Below are positions 17,817-27,215 of a stretch of 64,000 bases of DNA, in pieces. Positions within the stretch are counted from its first letter, which is position 1. Every line of letters begins with the position of its first letter. This DNA is from Skermanella pratensis (GTDB lineage Bacteria; Pseudomonadota; Alphaproteobacteria; Azospirillales; Azospirillaceae): assembly GCF_008843145.1 (NCBI RefSeq), contig NZ_CP030265.1, positions 4,270,501-4,334,500 on the forward strand. The letters are read 5' to 3'. The notes beneath the pieces are model-generated. The model saw only the letters and a program-made list of their open reading frames with translations. It did no database searches and was not told the origin of the DNA. Both the position numbers and the translations under genes were made by a program.

Positions 17817-18701
17817 ATGACCTTCCATGACCGGCCGATCGGCATCTTCGACAGCGGGGTCGGCGGCCTGACCGTGCTGCGGGCACTCCGCGAGCGGCTG
17901 CCGACCGAGCAGCTGCTCTACCTGGGCGACACCGCCCGCCTGCCCTACGGCACCAAGAGCCCCGAGACGATCGCCCGCTACGCGGTCCAGGCGGCGGGAT
18001 TGCTGGTCGAGCGCGGCATCAAGCTGCTGGTGGTCGCCTGCAACACGGCATCGGCCCACGCGCTCGACGCGCTGCGCGACGCCTATCCCGGGATCGAAGT
18101 GACCGGCGTGATCGAGCCGGGCGCCGAGGCGGCCTGCGCCGCGTCGGCCAGCGGGCGAATCGCGGTGATCGCGACCGAGAGCACCGCGCGGGCCGGCGCC
18201 TACGAGGCGGCGATCCGCCGGATCCGCGGCGACGCCGAGGTCGCGACCCGGGCCTGCTCCGTGTTCGTGGCGCTGGCCGAGGAAGGCTGGCTCGACGGGC
18301 CGGTGGCGGAAGCCGCGGCGCGGCGCTATCTGGCGCCGCTGTTCGCCGACCCGGAACCCGGCTTCGGGCCGGATACCCTGGTGCTGGGCTGCACCCATTT
18401 CCCGCTTCTGAGACCCGTGCTGGAGACGGTCGTCGGACCCGGCGTGATCCTGGTGGACAGCGCACGCACCACCGCCGACAAGGTCGCCCTGATGCTGGAC
18501 CGCGCCGGGGTCGCCTCCCGCGGCACGCATTTCCCGGCGGAGATCCGGCTGCTGGCGACCGACGCCCCGGACCGCTTCGCCCGCGTGGCCGCGAACTTCC
18601 TGCCCTTCCCGATCACGCCGGCCATGGTCGAGCTGGTCGATCTCCAGCAGGCCTCCCCGAGAGCCGTGCCCGCCCTGCCGGCGCGGCGGCTGGAAGTTTG
18701 A
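17817..18701 (+). CDS. murI: Glutamate racemase
   Basis: A 294-residue cofactor-independent racemase that makes D-glutamate for peptidoglycan. The N-terminal GIFDSGVGGLTVLRAL, the first catalytic Cys in VVACNTASA and the second in VLGCTHFPLL are all present, as is YLGDTARLPYGTKS in the substrate pocket. Length is normal. The gene starts 89 bp after tenA and is followed by a separate promoter for rpmB. Confidence 0.95.
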   Translation: MTFHDRPIGIFDSGVGGLTVLRALRERLPTEQLLYLGDTARLPYGTKSPETIARYAVQAAGLLVERGIKLLVVACNTASAHALDALRDAYPGIEVTGVIEPGAEAACAASASGRIAVIATESTARAGAYEAAIRRIRGDAEVATRACSVFVALAEEGWLDGPVAEAAARRYLAPLFADPEPGFGPDTLVLGCTHFPLLRPVLETVVGPGVILVDSARTTADKVALMLDRAGVASRGTHFPAEIRLLATDAPDRFARVAANFLPFPITPAMVELVDLQQASPRAVPALPARRLEV

Positions 18702-18720
18702 TTTCCGGGGTGCCCTCGGC

Positions 18721-18749
18721 TTGACTTCTCCGGACGGCCTGCCTATAAA
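18721..18749 (+). promoter_or_regulatory. Strong sigma-70 promoter of rpmB
   Basis: TTGACT (18721-18726), an exact 17-bp spacer and TATAAA (18744-18749) form a close match to the housekeeping consensus, placed ~70 bp before the rpmB start. It is the best sigma-70 promoter noticed in the window, fitting a highly expressed ribosomal protein. Confidence 0.8.
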
Positions 18750-18818
18750 CCCGCTTCCGCCGGGCGGAGGTGCCGTCCGGACCTGGTTTTTGTGTTCACA
18801 GAGTTAAGGACCTGTCCG

Positions 18819-19118
18819 ATGGCACGACGTTGCGCCGTGACCGGCAAGGGCGTGATGTTTGGCAACAACGTCAGCCACGCCAACAACAAGAATCGCCGCC
18901 GCTTTCATCCGAACCTGCAGGAAACCTCGCTGCTGAGCGACGCTCTGGGCAGCATGGTGCGCCTGCGCCTGTCGACCAACGCGATCCGCACGATCGAGCA
19001 CAAGGGCGGCCTCGACGCCTTCCTGCTCGACACCAAGGACGCGACCCTGAGCCTCGAAGCGCGCCGCATCAAGCGCCGCATCGCCGCCAAGGTCGAGCGG
19101 CAGCAGGCCGCCGCCTGA
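18819..19118 (+). CDS. rpmB: 50S ribosomal protein L28
   Basis: A 99-residue basic protein of the large subunit. [29 protein letters not shown] is the canonical L28 start, with Lys/Arg-rich RNA-binding loops and the longer C-terminal tail seen in alphaproteobacteria. The ATG at 18819 has AAGGA upstream and is preferred to the longer frame from 18792. It is transcribed from its own promoter. Confidence 0.96.
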   Translation: MARRCAVTGKGVMFGNNVSHANNKNRRRFHPNLQETSLLSDALGSMVRLRLSTNAIRTIEHKGGLDAFLLDTKDATLSLEARRIKRRIAAKVERQQAAA

Positions 19119-19149
19119 CCGGTCCAGGGTCCGGTCGACCGGAAAGCGT

Positions 19150-20459
19150 TTACCGGGGATCGGCGCCGTAAAGTTCGATGGATTGGAGCCGGCCGCGCAA
19201 GCGTGCCGGCTCCAATCTTTTCCAGCCGCACGCTTCCGGGCTTTCGCCCGCCGCATCGATGACCTGACGCGAGGCCACGAGCGGCAGGCCCGCGGTCTTG
19301 CAGGTTTCCTCAAGCCGGGCGGCGACGTTGACGGTGTCGCCGAGCACGGTGAATTCTAGGCGGGCATCGTCCCCGATGGCGCCGCAGAACACCTCTCCCC
19401 AATGGACCCCGACACCGACGGCCACCGCGTCCCGCCCGGCGGCAAGGCGCTCCCGGTTCCAGTCACCGATCTCCGCCAGGATGGCCCGGGCCGCTGACAA
19501 AGCCGCGGCGGCGTCCCGCGGCCCGGGGTCGGGCACGCCGAACAGCACCATGACGGCGTCGCCGATAAACTTGTCGATCACTCCGCCATGGGCGGCCACG
19601 GCGGCCGAGACGCGGGCGCGGAACTCGCCGACGAAGCGGCCGAGCTCGACCGGGTCCATCGACTCGGCGCGTAGCGTGAAACCCCGGATATCGGTGAAAA
19701 GCACCGCGACCGGCTGGTGCCTGCCCCGCCGGGCCTCGTCCGATCCGGTCTCGGCCAAGCGCGCCGCGATCTGGGGCGGCAGGTAGCGGGTCAGGTTGGC
19801 GCGCCGCCGGGTCTCCTCGACCGCCTGGCGCAGGAGGCTCCGGGCCCTGGCCGCCGCGAGCGCCAGCACTGCGCCGGCCGCGACCAGCATGACCAGCCTC
19901 ATGATGTTTGGCGGTACGCTGAAGAAAAGGCCCAACTGCTCCGGCACGCCGATGCGGGTCACGCTGACCGGAGTGCCGCTGGTGGCCGCCGCCGCCGCGA
20001 GGCCCGCGGCCAGGAGCGCGGTCACATAGGCCTGGAGAATGGGATTGTAACGCAATGCGCCGAATGCCAGGACCAGGGGTGACAGCCAGACTGCCGGAAA
20101 GCCCGCCAGATAGTCCGCCTCGATGCCGGTGTTCAGGATCGCGACCGCGACGCTGGCCAGGATGAAACCGACGTCCAGGGTGACGAAGACCCATGACATC
20201 CAGGGCCGGAAACGCCCGCTTCCGGTGACGGACCAAGCCAGCAGCCCGACCACGGCATAGCCGCCGAGCGTGACGGCCACCATGGCCGCCTGCCGGTCCA
20301 GCACGCCGCCCAGGCCCCGTCCCCGTCGGGCCTCCTTCCGGAGACCGCGATGACGAACGCCAGGGCGAGGATGGCCGCCACGAGGATACGCAACACGCCG
20401 ACCGTGCGCTCGGCCCGCCTGTCGGCCTCCGCGAACAGATGCTCCGCGATGATGTTCAC
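19150..20459 (-). CDS. Membrane-bound class III adenylate/guanylate cyclase with an apparent frameshift
   Basis: From a GTG at 20459, one frame encodes [19 protein letters not shown] and a first membrane helix ([17 protein letters not shown]). After a G-rich tract at about 20305-20345 the coherent sequence continues in a second frame: [24 protein letters not shown], further helices, then the cyclase domain with [16 protein letters not shown] (metal Asp), [18 protein letters not shown] and [16 protein letters not shown]. The 1310-nt length is not a multiple of three, which fits a one-base indel. Read through, it is a ~436-residue multi-helix membrane cyclase making cAMP (or cGMP). It is either a sequencing error, a recent mutation, or a gene that starts internally at the ATG near 20284. 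Confidence 0.75.
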
Positions 20460-20547
20460 GACCGCCCTTTCTCACTCCGCCTCCGCGCGCTATTCTGCCG
20501 CGGTCCGTTCGATCGCTTCGTCCCAACAGCTTCGGAAAAGCCCGCCC

Positions 20548-21198
20548 ATGCAGACCCATCCCGATTTTCCGAACCTGTTTATCCTGAGCCATCCGCTGAT
20601 TCAGCACAAACTCAGCCACATGCGCGACCGGAACCGCTCGACCATGGGTTTCCGCGCCCTCCTGAAGGAGATCGCGTTGCTGATGGGCTACGAGATCACC
20701 CGCGACCTGCCCATGACGACGGAGCGGATCGAGACTCCGCTGGCGCCGATGGACGCCCCGGTGCTGGCCGGCAAGAAGCTCGCGATCGTGCCGATCCTGC
20801 GCGCCGGCCTGGGCATGGCCCAAGGACTGCACGAGTTGGTGCCGTCCGCGCGCGAGGGCCATATCGGCCTCTACCGCGACCACGAGACCAAGCAGCCGGT
20901 GGAGTACCTGGTCAAGCTGCCGGAGCCCGAGGGCCGCATCTTCGTCCTGGTCGATCCCATGCTGGCGACCGGCAATTCGGCCGCCTATGCCTGCGACGTG
21001 CTGAACCGCCACGGCGTGGAGGACCGCAATATCCGCTTCATGGCGTTGGTCGCGGCGCCGGAAGGCGTTCGGGTGTTCCAGAAGTCGCATCCCGACGTGG
21101 CGGTCTTCACCGCGGCCCTGGACAGCCACCTGGACGAGAACGCCTATATCGTCCCCGGCCTGGGCGACGCCGGCGACCGGATGTTCGGCACCAAATAG
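20548..21198 (+). CDS. upp: Uracil phosphoribosyltransferase
   Basis: A 216-residue salvage enzyme making UMP from uracil and PRPP. The PRPP loop is [11 protein letters not shown], the uracil-binding region is [20 protein letters not shown] at the C-terminus, and [14 protein letters not shown] is the conserved hydrophobic core. The ATG at 20548 ([13 protein letters not shown]) gives the family's usual length; the longer frame is noncoding upstream. Divergent from the cyclase. Confidence 0.96.
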   Translation: MQTHPDFPNLFILSHPLIQHKLSHMRDRNRSTMGFRALLKEIALLMGYEITRDLPMTTERIETPLAPMDAPVLAGKKLAIVPILRAGLGMAQGLHELVPSAREGHIGLYRDHETKQPVEYLVKLPEPEGRIFVLVDPMLATGNSAAYACDVLNRHGVEDRNIRFMALVAAPEGVRVFQKSHPDVAVFTAALDSHLDENAYIVPGLGDAGDRMFGTK

Positions 21199-21324
21199 CC
21201 CTGCTGCGGGCGCGTACCTGGCACGAACCGGGGCAGGTGCGGCGATCTTGTCATTGCGACTTATTAGCAGCATATGGGACGATAGCGGTTTCCCGGTGAA
21301 CCCCGTTCCAGCGAAGTCGAATCC

Positions 21325-23010
21325 TTGACCCTCAACGCCCTGAGCACCGCCGCCGGCCGAGCCCGCCACCGCCTGATGCCGAGCGGCTGGACGGTCGCCA
21401 CCCTGCTGATCGCCTGCCTGGTGGCGCTTCCGGTGGCGGTCGTGGCGAGCCGCATCTTCATCCCGACCGACGGCGTGTGGTCCCACCTCGCCTCGACCGT
21501 GCTGCCCTATTACCTGGGCAACACGCTCAAGCTGGTCCTGGGCGTCGGGGCGGGCACGCTGGTGATCGGGGTCGGGACCGCCTGGCTGGTCACCATGTGC
21601 CGGTTTCCCGGAAGTCGGGTGCTGGAATGGGCGCTGCTGCTTCCCATGGCGGTTCCGGCCTACGTGATGGCCTATGTCTACACGGACCTGCTTCAGTTCG
21701 TCGGGCCGGTGCAGACGACGCTGCGCGAACTGACCGGCTGGACCCGGCACGACTACTGGTTCCCCAACATCCGCTCGCTGGGCGGCGCCGTCGCCATGTT
21801 GACGCTGGTGCTCTACCCCTACGTCTATCTTCTGTCGCGCGCCGCCTTCCTGGAACAGTCGGTCTGCGTGCTGGAAGTCAGCCGGACGCTGGGCCGTGGC
21901 CCCTACCGCAGCTTCTTCGGCGTGGCGCTGCCCCTGGCGCGGCCGGCGATCGTCGCCGGGCTGGCGCTGGCGCTGATGGAGGTGCTGGCCGACTTCGGCA
22001 CGGTGCAGTACTTCGCCGTGGACACCTTCACCACCGGCATCTACCGGACCTGGTTCGCCATGGGCCAGCCGGTCGCGGCGGCGCAGCTCGCCTCCGTGCT
22101 GATGCTGTTCGTGCTGGTGCTGATGCTGATGGAGCGCTGGTCGCGGGGATCCGCCAAGTTCCACCACACCACCAGTCGGTACCGCCGCCTGCCCAGCTAC
22201 CGCCTGCGGGGCCTGCGCGGCGCCGCGGCGCTGGCCGCCTGCGCGCTGCCGCTGCTGCTGGGCTTCTTCGTGCCGGCGGCGGCGCTGCTGAACTTCACCT
22301 TCGAAGAAGGCGACGCGCTGCTGGGGCGGATGTTCTGGAACCTGGCGACCAACAGCATCGTGCTGGCGGCGCTGACCTCGGTGCTGGCGGTCACCCTGGC
22401 CGTCGTCCTTGCCTACGGGCTTCGGCTCCGCCCCTCCCCCGTCCTGAAGGGCGCGGTGCGGGTCGCCTCGATGGGCTATGCGGTGCCGGGATCGGTGATC
22501 GCGATCGGCGTGCTGATCCCGTTCGCCCGGCTGGACAACGCGCTCGACGCCTTCCTGGTGGAGCATTTCGGCATCTCCAGCGGCCTGCTGCTGAGCGGCA
22601 CGATCGCGGCGCTGGTGTTCGCCTATCTGGTCCGCTTCCTGGCGGTTTCGTTCAACACGATCGAGGCCAGCCTGGGCAAGATCCGGCCCAACATGGACCA
22701 AGCCTCCCGCGTGCTGGGCCAGACGCCGTCGCGCACGCTGGTCAAGGTCCACGCGCCGCTGATGCTGGGCAGCCTGCTGACGGCGGGCCTGCTGGTGTTC
22801 GTCGACGTGATGAAGGAGCTGCCCGCGACCCTGATCGTCCGCCCCTTCAACTTCGACACGCTGGCGGTGCGGACATACCAGCTTGCCGCCGACGAACGCC
22901 TGGCCGAAGCCTCCGCCCCGGCGCTGGCGATCGTCGCCGTCGGCATTCTGCCGGTGATCCTGCTAAGCGTCGCCATCACCCGCTCCCGGCCGGGCCACGC
23001 GGAGGATTGA
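21325..23010 (+). CDS. FbpB-type ABC transporter permease (ferric iron or related)
   Basis: A 561-residue fused permease with about 12 membrane helices in two homologous halves. Each half carries the EAA-type loop that contacts the ATPase (EVSRTLGRGPYRSFFGVALP and ASRVLGQTPSRTLVKVHAP). This layout is that of FbpB/SfuB iron permeases and some thiamine/spermidine relatives. The start is a TTG at 21325, with the next in-frame ATG at 21376; neither has a strong ribosome site. Neither the binding protein nor the ATPase is adjacent, so this is an orphan whose partners lie elsewhere. Confidence 0.85.
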   Translation: MTLNALSTAAGRARHRLMPSGWTVATLLIACLVALPVAVVASRIFIPTDGVWSHLASTVLPYYLGNTLKLVLGVGAGTLVIGVGTAWLVTMCRFPGSRVLEWALLLPMAVPAYVMAYVYTDLLQFVGPVQTTLRELTGWTRHDYWFPNIRSLGGAVAMLTLVLYPYVYLLSRAAFLEQSVCVLEVSRTLGRGPYRSFFGVALPLARPAIVAGLALALMEVLADFGTVQYFAVDTFTTGIYRTWFAMGQPVAAAQLASVLMLFVLVLMLMERWSRGSAKFHHTTSRYRRLPSYRLRGLRGAAALAACALPLLLGFFVPAAALLNFTFEEGDALLGRMFWNLATNSIVLAALTSVLAVTLAVVLAYGLRLRPSPVLKGAVRVASMGYAVPGSVIAIGVLIPFARLDNALDAFLVEHFGISSGLLLSGTIAALVFAYLVRFLAVSFNTIEASLGKIRPNMDQASRVLGQTPSRTLVKVHAPLMLGSLLTAGLLVFVDVMKELPATLIVRPFNFDTLAVRTYQLAADERLAEASAPALAIVAVGILPVILLSVAITRSRPGHAED

Positions 23011-23028
23011 GGCGGGCCGGAACGCCTC

Positions 23029-23976
23029 TCAGTAAATCCCCGGCACCCACCTCTGATCCGACTTCGCCGGGCGCTTATACCCCGTGTCCGCCTGCCGCGG
23101 CGGGAGTTCCAGCGCCTCGGGCAGCAGGTCCTTATAGGGGATCTGGCGGAGCAGGTGGGCGATGCAGTTCAGGCGGGCGCGCTTCTTGTTGTCGGCATCG
23201 ACGATGTACCAGGGCGTGCGCTTCAGGTCGGTGTGCTTCAGCATCACGTCCTTGGCCTGGGAGTACTCGACCCAGTGCTTGCGCGACTCGAGGTCCATCG
23301 GGCTCAGCTTCCAGCGCTTGATCGGGTTGGTGGTGCGCTCGGTGAAGCGGCGCTCCTGCTCCTCGTCGCTGACCGAGAACCAGTACTTGACCAGGATGAT
23401 GCCGGACTGGACCAGCATCTCCTCGAACAGCGGGCAGGAGCGCAGGAACTCCTTGTATTCGTCGTCGGTGCAGAAGCCCATCACCTTCTCGACGCCGGCA
23501 CGGTTGTACCAGCTTCGGTCGAACAGGACGATCTCGCCCTTGGCGGGCAACTGGGCGGCGTAGCGCTGGAAATACCATTGCCCCCGCTCCTTCTCGGTCG
23601 GGGTGCCCAGCGCCACGATACGGCAGACGCGCGGGTTCAGGCTTTCGGCGATCCGCTTGATCACGCCGCCCTTGCCGGCGGCATCCCGCCCCTCGAAGAC
23701 GATGCAGACCTTCAGCCCCTCGACCCGCACCCATTCCTGGAGCTTGATCAGCTCGAACTGCAGCTTCGCCAGCTCGTCGACATACTTGTACTTCTTCACC
23801 GGCTTGTCCGGCACGTGACCGGGAGCCAGGTCGTGCCAGTGGGCCTCGACCGCAGCGACCTCCCGGGCATCGCGCAGCACCTCGCCCGCCAGTTCCAGGA
23901 CCGCCTTCTTCTTTTTCTTCCCGCCCGTCTTCACGTCGCCCATGGCCGCATCCATCCGGTGGCTGGTTCCCATCAT
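23029..23976 (-). CDS. ppk2: Polyphosphate kinase 2
   Basis: A PPK2-family kinase (about 315 residues from the ATG at 23976) that transfers phosphate between polyphosphate and nucleoside di- or monophosphates. The Walker A is FEGRDAAGKGG, the Walker B/lid region is LFDRSWYNRAGVE, and KRWKLSPMDLESRKHWVEY and TPWYIVDADNKKRARLN are conserved. A Lys-rich patch (GGKKKKKA) precedes the domain. Alternative starts at 23955 and 23943 are possible; the frame beyond 23976 looks like promoter sequence. Class I (NDP-phosphorylating) is the likeliest type from its one-domain length. Confidence 0.93.
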   Translation of the reverse strand: MMGTSHRMDAAMGDVKTGGKKKKKAVLELAGEVLRDAREVAAVEAHWHDLAPGHVPDKPVKKYKYVDELAKLQFELIKLQEWVRVEGLKVCIVFEGRDAAGKGGVIKRIAESLNPRVCRIVALGTPTEKERGQWYFQRYAAQLPAKGEIVLFDRSWYNRAGVEKVMGFCTDDEYKEFLRSCPLFEEMLVQSGIILVKYWFSVSDEEQERRFTERTTNPIKRWKLSPMDLESRKHWVEYSQAKDVMLKHTDLKRTPWYIVDADNKKRARLNCIAHLLRQIPYKDLLPEALELPPRQADTGYKRPAKSDQRWVPGIY

Positions 23977-24132
23977 GTCGATAGTATTACAGCCGGAGCC
24001 GGGAGAAAGTGGATGGGACACATTACCGCTGCCGCGGGACAACGGGCGGCAGGGCGCTAAAAGGTATCTTTACCCTTATCCTGATATAACCGGCTCATCG
24101 GTCTTGGGGCGCCTGGGAACTTCGCTGTGATC

Positions 24133-24480
24133 ATGAACGTGCTGGAAGTCGCGGTTTTCGCGATGGTCGCCCTGGGCCCTCACCAGCAGCCCTTCACCTG
24201 CGAAGTCTCGATCGGCGGCGTCCGGTGCTCGCACGGGATCGCCGCCTTCCGCGACGGCGCCGACGACATCATCATGTCCGACGGCATCAAGGTGGCGAAA
24301 TCGCCCAAGGGTGAGCTGCTGTTCTCCAACGGGATCCAGGCCCACATGGATTCCCTGGGCTGGGTCCAGTTCTCCAACGGAACCGCGGTGCGGCGCGAAG
24401 GGACGGAGAAGTTCCGCTTCAGCACCGGCATGGTGTGCCGCTACACGGCGGTGGGCCGGGTCAACTGCGCCCGGGAATAA
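24133..24480 (+). CDS. Small hypothetical protein with four cysteines
   Basis: A 115-residue protein (a GTG six bases upstream is an alternative start). A short hydrophobic N-terminus (NVLEVAVFAMVALG) could be a weak signal or anchor. It is followed by repeated short beta-like units with the pattern hydrophobic-S-(D/N)-G (IIMSDGI, LLFSNGI, VQFSNGT, FRFSTGM) and four Cys (CEV, RCS, VCRY, NCA) that could form disulfides. The repeats suggest a small beta-solenoid or meander. No family is recognised. Its last 20 bases overlap the 3' end of selO on the other strand. Confidence 0.6.
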   Translation: MNVLEVAVFAMVALGPHQQPFTCEVSIGGVRCSHGIAAFRDGADDIIMSDGIKVAKSPKGELLFSNGIQAHMDSLGWVQFSNGTAVRREGTEKFRFSTGMVCRYTAVGRVNCARE

Positions 24481-25900
24481 GGGTGCCGAAGGCATCCGCC
24501 GCGGTCGCGATCTCCCGAAGCTTGGCGTGCCATGCGGACCAGTCGTCCGATTGGGCGATCGGCGCCCACAGGGCTTCGATCTCCTCGATCAGGAGCGTGC
24601 AGGGCTCTCCCTCGAAATAGGCGTGGGACAGGTTGGCGGCCCGGGTCGGTCGCCGTTCCATAAGGCCGGCGCGGACCGGGGCGAAATCGGCCCCGGCGTA
24701 AAGCTCGGCGACCGGGCTTTCCCCGGCGCGCCGCTCGCTTTCCGGGCCGCCGCGCCAGTCGAAGAAGAAGCGCTCGAACGGAACCCCGCTGGACGCCATG
24801 AAACCGTACAGCGCGCTGACGAATTCCAGGTCGGCGGCGGGGTCGCCGTGTTCCAGCGCCAGCCGGTCCAGGGTCGCCCCGGCCAGCGCGCGGGCGAACA
24901 GGGCGTCGAACCCGTTGACCGCAAGCTCCAGTTTCGCCGGCGACGTGAAGGGAAGCAGGCATTCGGCCAGTCGGCACAGGTTCCAGCGCAGCGCGTTGGG
25001 CTGGCGGCCGAAAGCATAGAGCCCGACCGGGTCGAAATAGGCCGCGACGAATTTGGGGTCGTAGACCGGCAGGAAGCGGTAAGGACCGTAGTCGAAGCTC
25101 TCGCCCGTGACGGTCACGTTATCGGTGTTGATGACGCCATGGACGAAACCGGCGGCTGTCCACTGCGCGCCCATGCGGGCGACGTTGGCGCAGGCGCGTT
25201 CGAAGAACGCCAGGGTCCGGGCGCCTTCGTCCTCGCTCCAGACGTCGGGCATGTAATGACGGATGCCGTGGTCCACCAGGCGCCGCAGGCTGGCCTGATC
25301 ACCCAGGTAGGCCAAGCGCTGGAAGGTGCCGATCCGGATATGGGAGTGGCTGAGCCGGACCAGGACCGATGATCGGGTGGGCGACGGCTCGTCGCCCCGG
25401 AACAGGTTCTCCCCGGTCTCGATCAGGCTGAAGCTCTTGGACGTGTCGACTCCGCGGGCCTCCAGCAGTTCGGTCGCCAGCACCTCCCGGATGCCGCCCT
25501 TCAGGGTCAGCCGCCCGTCCGCCCCGCGCGACCACGGCGTCTCGCCGCTGCCTTTGGTGCCGAGGTCGAGCAGGCGTCCGTCCACCGGGTCGCGCAGCTG
25601 GGCGAACAGGAATCCGCGGCCGTCGCCGAGCTGCGGATTGTAGTTGCGGAACTGATGGCCATGGTAGCGGAGCGCCAGCGGCCGCTCCAGGCTGCCGGGC
25701 AGCGGTTCGAAACGGCCGAAATGCGCGATCCACTCGCTCTCGGTCAGATTTCCCAGCCCGACCCGGCCGGCCCAGCGGTCGTTGCGCCAGCGCAGGAGGT
25801 GCTTGGGGAAGTCCGCGGGCTCGACCACGTCGAAGAAGGCGTCTCCCAGTTCCGCGTGGTGGCGGGCGGGAAGAAATCCGGCTAAGTCCGGTTCGGCCAT
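24461..25900 (-). CDS. selO: Protein adenylyltransferase SelO (YdiU/UPF0061)
   Basis: A 479-residue pseudokinase-fold enzyme that AMPylates protein hydroxyls, in known cases tuning redox homeostasis. The conserved signatures are LALRYHGHQFRNYNPQLGDG, DLGTKGSGETPWSRGADGRL, LKGGIREVLATE and GFVHGVINTDNVTVTGESFDYGP (catalytic loop and metal site). The C-terminus ends GTLIPGRS without the selenocysteine or cysteine tail of some homologues. It is convergent with, and overlaps by 20 bp, the small gene at 24133-24480. Confidence 0.92.
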   Translation of the reverse strand: MAEPDLAGFLPARHHAELGDAFFDVVEPADFPKHLLRWRNDRWAGRVGLGNLTESEWIAHFGRFEPLPGSLERPLALRYHGHQFRNYNPQLGDGRGFLFAQLRDPVDGRLLDLGTKGSGETPWSRGADGRLTLKGGIREVLATELLEARGVDTSKSFSLIETGENLFRGDEPSPTRSSVLVRLSHSHIRIGTFQRLAYLGDQASLRRLVDHGIRHYMPDVWSEDEGARTLAFFERACANVARMGAQWTAAGFVHGVINTDNVTVTGESFDYGPYRFLPVYDPKFVAAYFDPVGLYAFGRQPNALRWNLCRLAECLLPFTSPAKLELAVNGFDALFARALAGATLDRLALEHGDPAADLEFVSALYGFMASSGVPFERFFFDWRGGPESERRAGESPVAELYAGADFAPVRAGLMERRPTRAANLSHAYFEGEPCTLLIEEIEALWAPIAQSDDWSAWHAKLREIATAADAFGTLIPGRS

Positions 25901-26084
25901 GGGTGTCCCCGATCAGAATGATTTCGCCAAGTTACCCAGGCCAACACGCGCGGCAGATAACCGTCACGATACGGCAGTTCCCCGCATAAGTAATAAATTT
26001 CGACCCAATCGCCGGATATATTGCATTAACCCGGATGTGATATTCCAGCGGTCGTCGAGCAGCGCGTCCCTGGAGAGCTTCTGA

Positions 26085-27215
26085 ATGAGTTCGGCCGACT
26101 TAATCGGGCAGATCATGGAAAAGCCGGCGGAGTTCGCTCCGTCGACATTCGCCCAGCGGGGGGTGGCGGTCGACTTCACCACGCCGCTGCTTGTCCAGGC
26201 CCGGATCAGGCAATCGAACGGCGATTCCGTGGAGCTGATCCTGCCGAACCTCGCCGGCGGCCGGGGGTCCTACATCCTGGCATGGCGTTCGCTGGTGCAG
26301 TTCGCCACGATCACCATGCACGACCACGCACTGTACGAATCCGTTCTGCGCGTCGAGCGGATCGATCCGGCCACCGTGCGGACCGCGACGCTGAGCGTCG
26401 CGGCGGAAGGGCTGGCCGGCCGCGACGCCATGCGCCGTGCCCAGGCCCTCCTCGCGCAGGAGAAGGAGGAGGCGCTGCTGACCAACTTCCTGCTGGTCGT
26501 CGACCTGCTGAAGCTGGCGGGCATCTCCGCCCAGGAACTCATGACGGGCCGTCCCGGGGAGGACACCGAAGCCCGCATGAAGCGGGCGATCTTCCAGGTA
26601 TCGGGGGCGCTCAACATCTCGCCGGAGATCCTCTATCAGCGGATCGAGAGCCTGACCCGGTCGGCCTTCTCGGTCGGGCTGCCCTGGGCTCCGGCGCCCG
26701 GCCGGCTCCGGCGCCTGCTGCTGGAGCTGGACTCCTTCCAGGAGACGGTGACCCAGTGGCAGAGCCGGGATATCTCCGGCGCCGCCGAGGTCGGCCGGTT
26801 CGCCACCCAGGTGGCGATTCATACCACCACCATGGCGCGGCTCGCGCTGATGGAGACCGACGCGATGCTCCGCAACGTCCTGAGCATCATGCGCAACTGG
26901 GATCGCGACTCCCGGATCGTCAGCGGTCAGATGTCGCGGCTGGCCTGGCTGCTGGACGGATGGTCTTACATCGTATCATTGTGGAACTCGGTCGCGAACG
27001 AGCCGCACGAGCGGCAGCGCGACACGATCCTGGACCTCGCGAGGCTCATCCCGGTGATGCCCAAGGAGGTTTCGGAATGGACCGAAAGCGGTCTCGACCA
27101 AGAGGCCCGGACGATCCAGCGCAAGTGGGTGCGGCTGAACCAGGATTGGCGCACCGGCAGGAACCTCCGAGACCAGGTGGTCCGGAACGAGTTGCTGAAG
27201 GGAGCCATGCGATGA
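26085..27215 (+). CDS. Conserved hypothetical protein, first gene of an unrecognised pair
   Basis: A 376-residue protein of unknown function. Residues ~1-120 look beta-rich (VAVDFTTPLLVQARI, VELILPNLAGGRGSYILAW, TITMHDHALYESVLR). Residues ~120-376 are predominantly helical with leucine-rich heptads (QALLAQEKEEALLTNFLLVVDLLKLA) and no membrane helix or signal peptide, so it is probably cytoplasmic. No catalytic motif is visible. Its stop overlaps the start of the next gene in ATGA, so the two are translationally coupled and likely act together. The upstream ~184 bp has AT-rich stretches that could hold the promoter. Confidence 0.7.
   Translation: MSSADLIGQIMEKPAEFAPSTFAQRGVAVDFTTPLLVQARIRQSNGDSVELILPNLAGGRGSYILAWRSLVQFATITMHDHALYESVLRVERIDPATVRTATLSVAAEGLAGRDAMRRAQALLAQEKEEALLTNFLLVVDLLKLAGISAQELMTGRPGEDTEARMKRAIFQVSGALNISPEILYQRIESLTRSAFSVGLPWAPAPGRLRRLLLELDSFQETVTQWQSRDISGAAEVGRFATQVAIHTTTMARLALMETDAMLRNVLSIMRNWDRDSRIVSGQMSRLAWLLDGWSYIVSLWNSVANEPHERQRDTILDLARLIPVMPKEVSEWTESGLDQEARTIQRKWVRLNQDWRTGRNLRDQVVRNELLKGAMR

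Noticed and set aside
19150-22752. 1200-codon minus-strand open frame
   Set aside because: Only its C-terminal ~380 codons are the cyclase. The rest is a Gln/His/Arg-rich antisense shadow of upp and the FbpB-like permease, typical of high-GC DNA.
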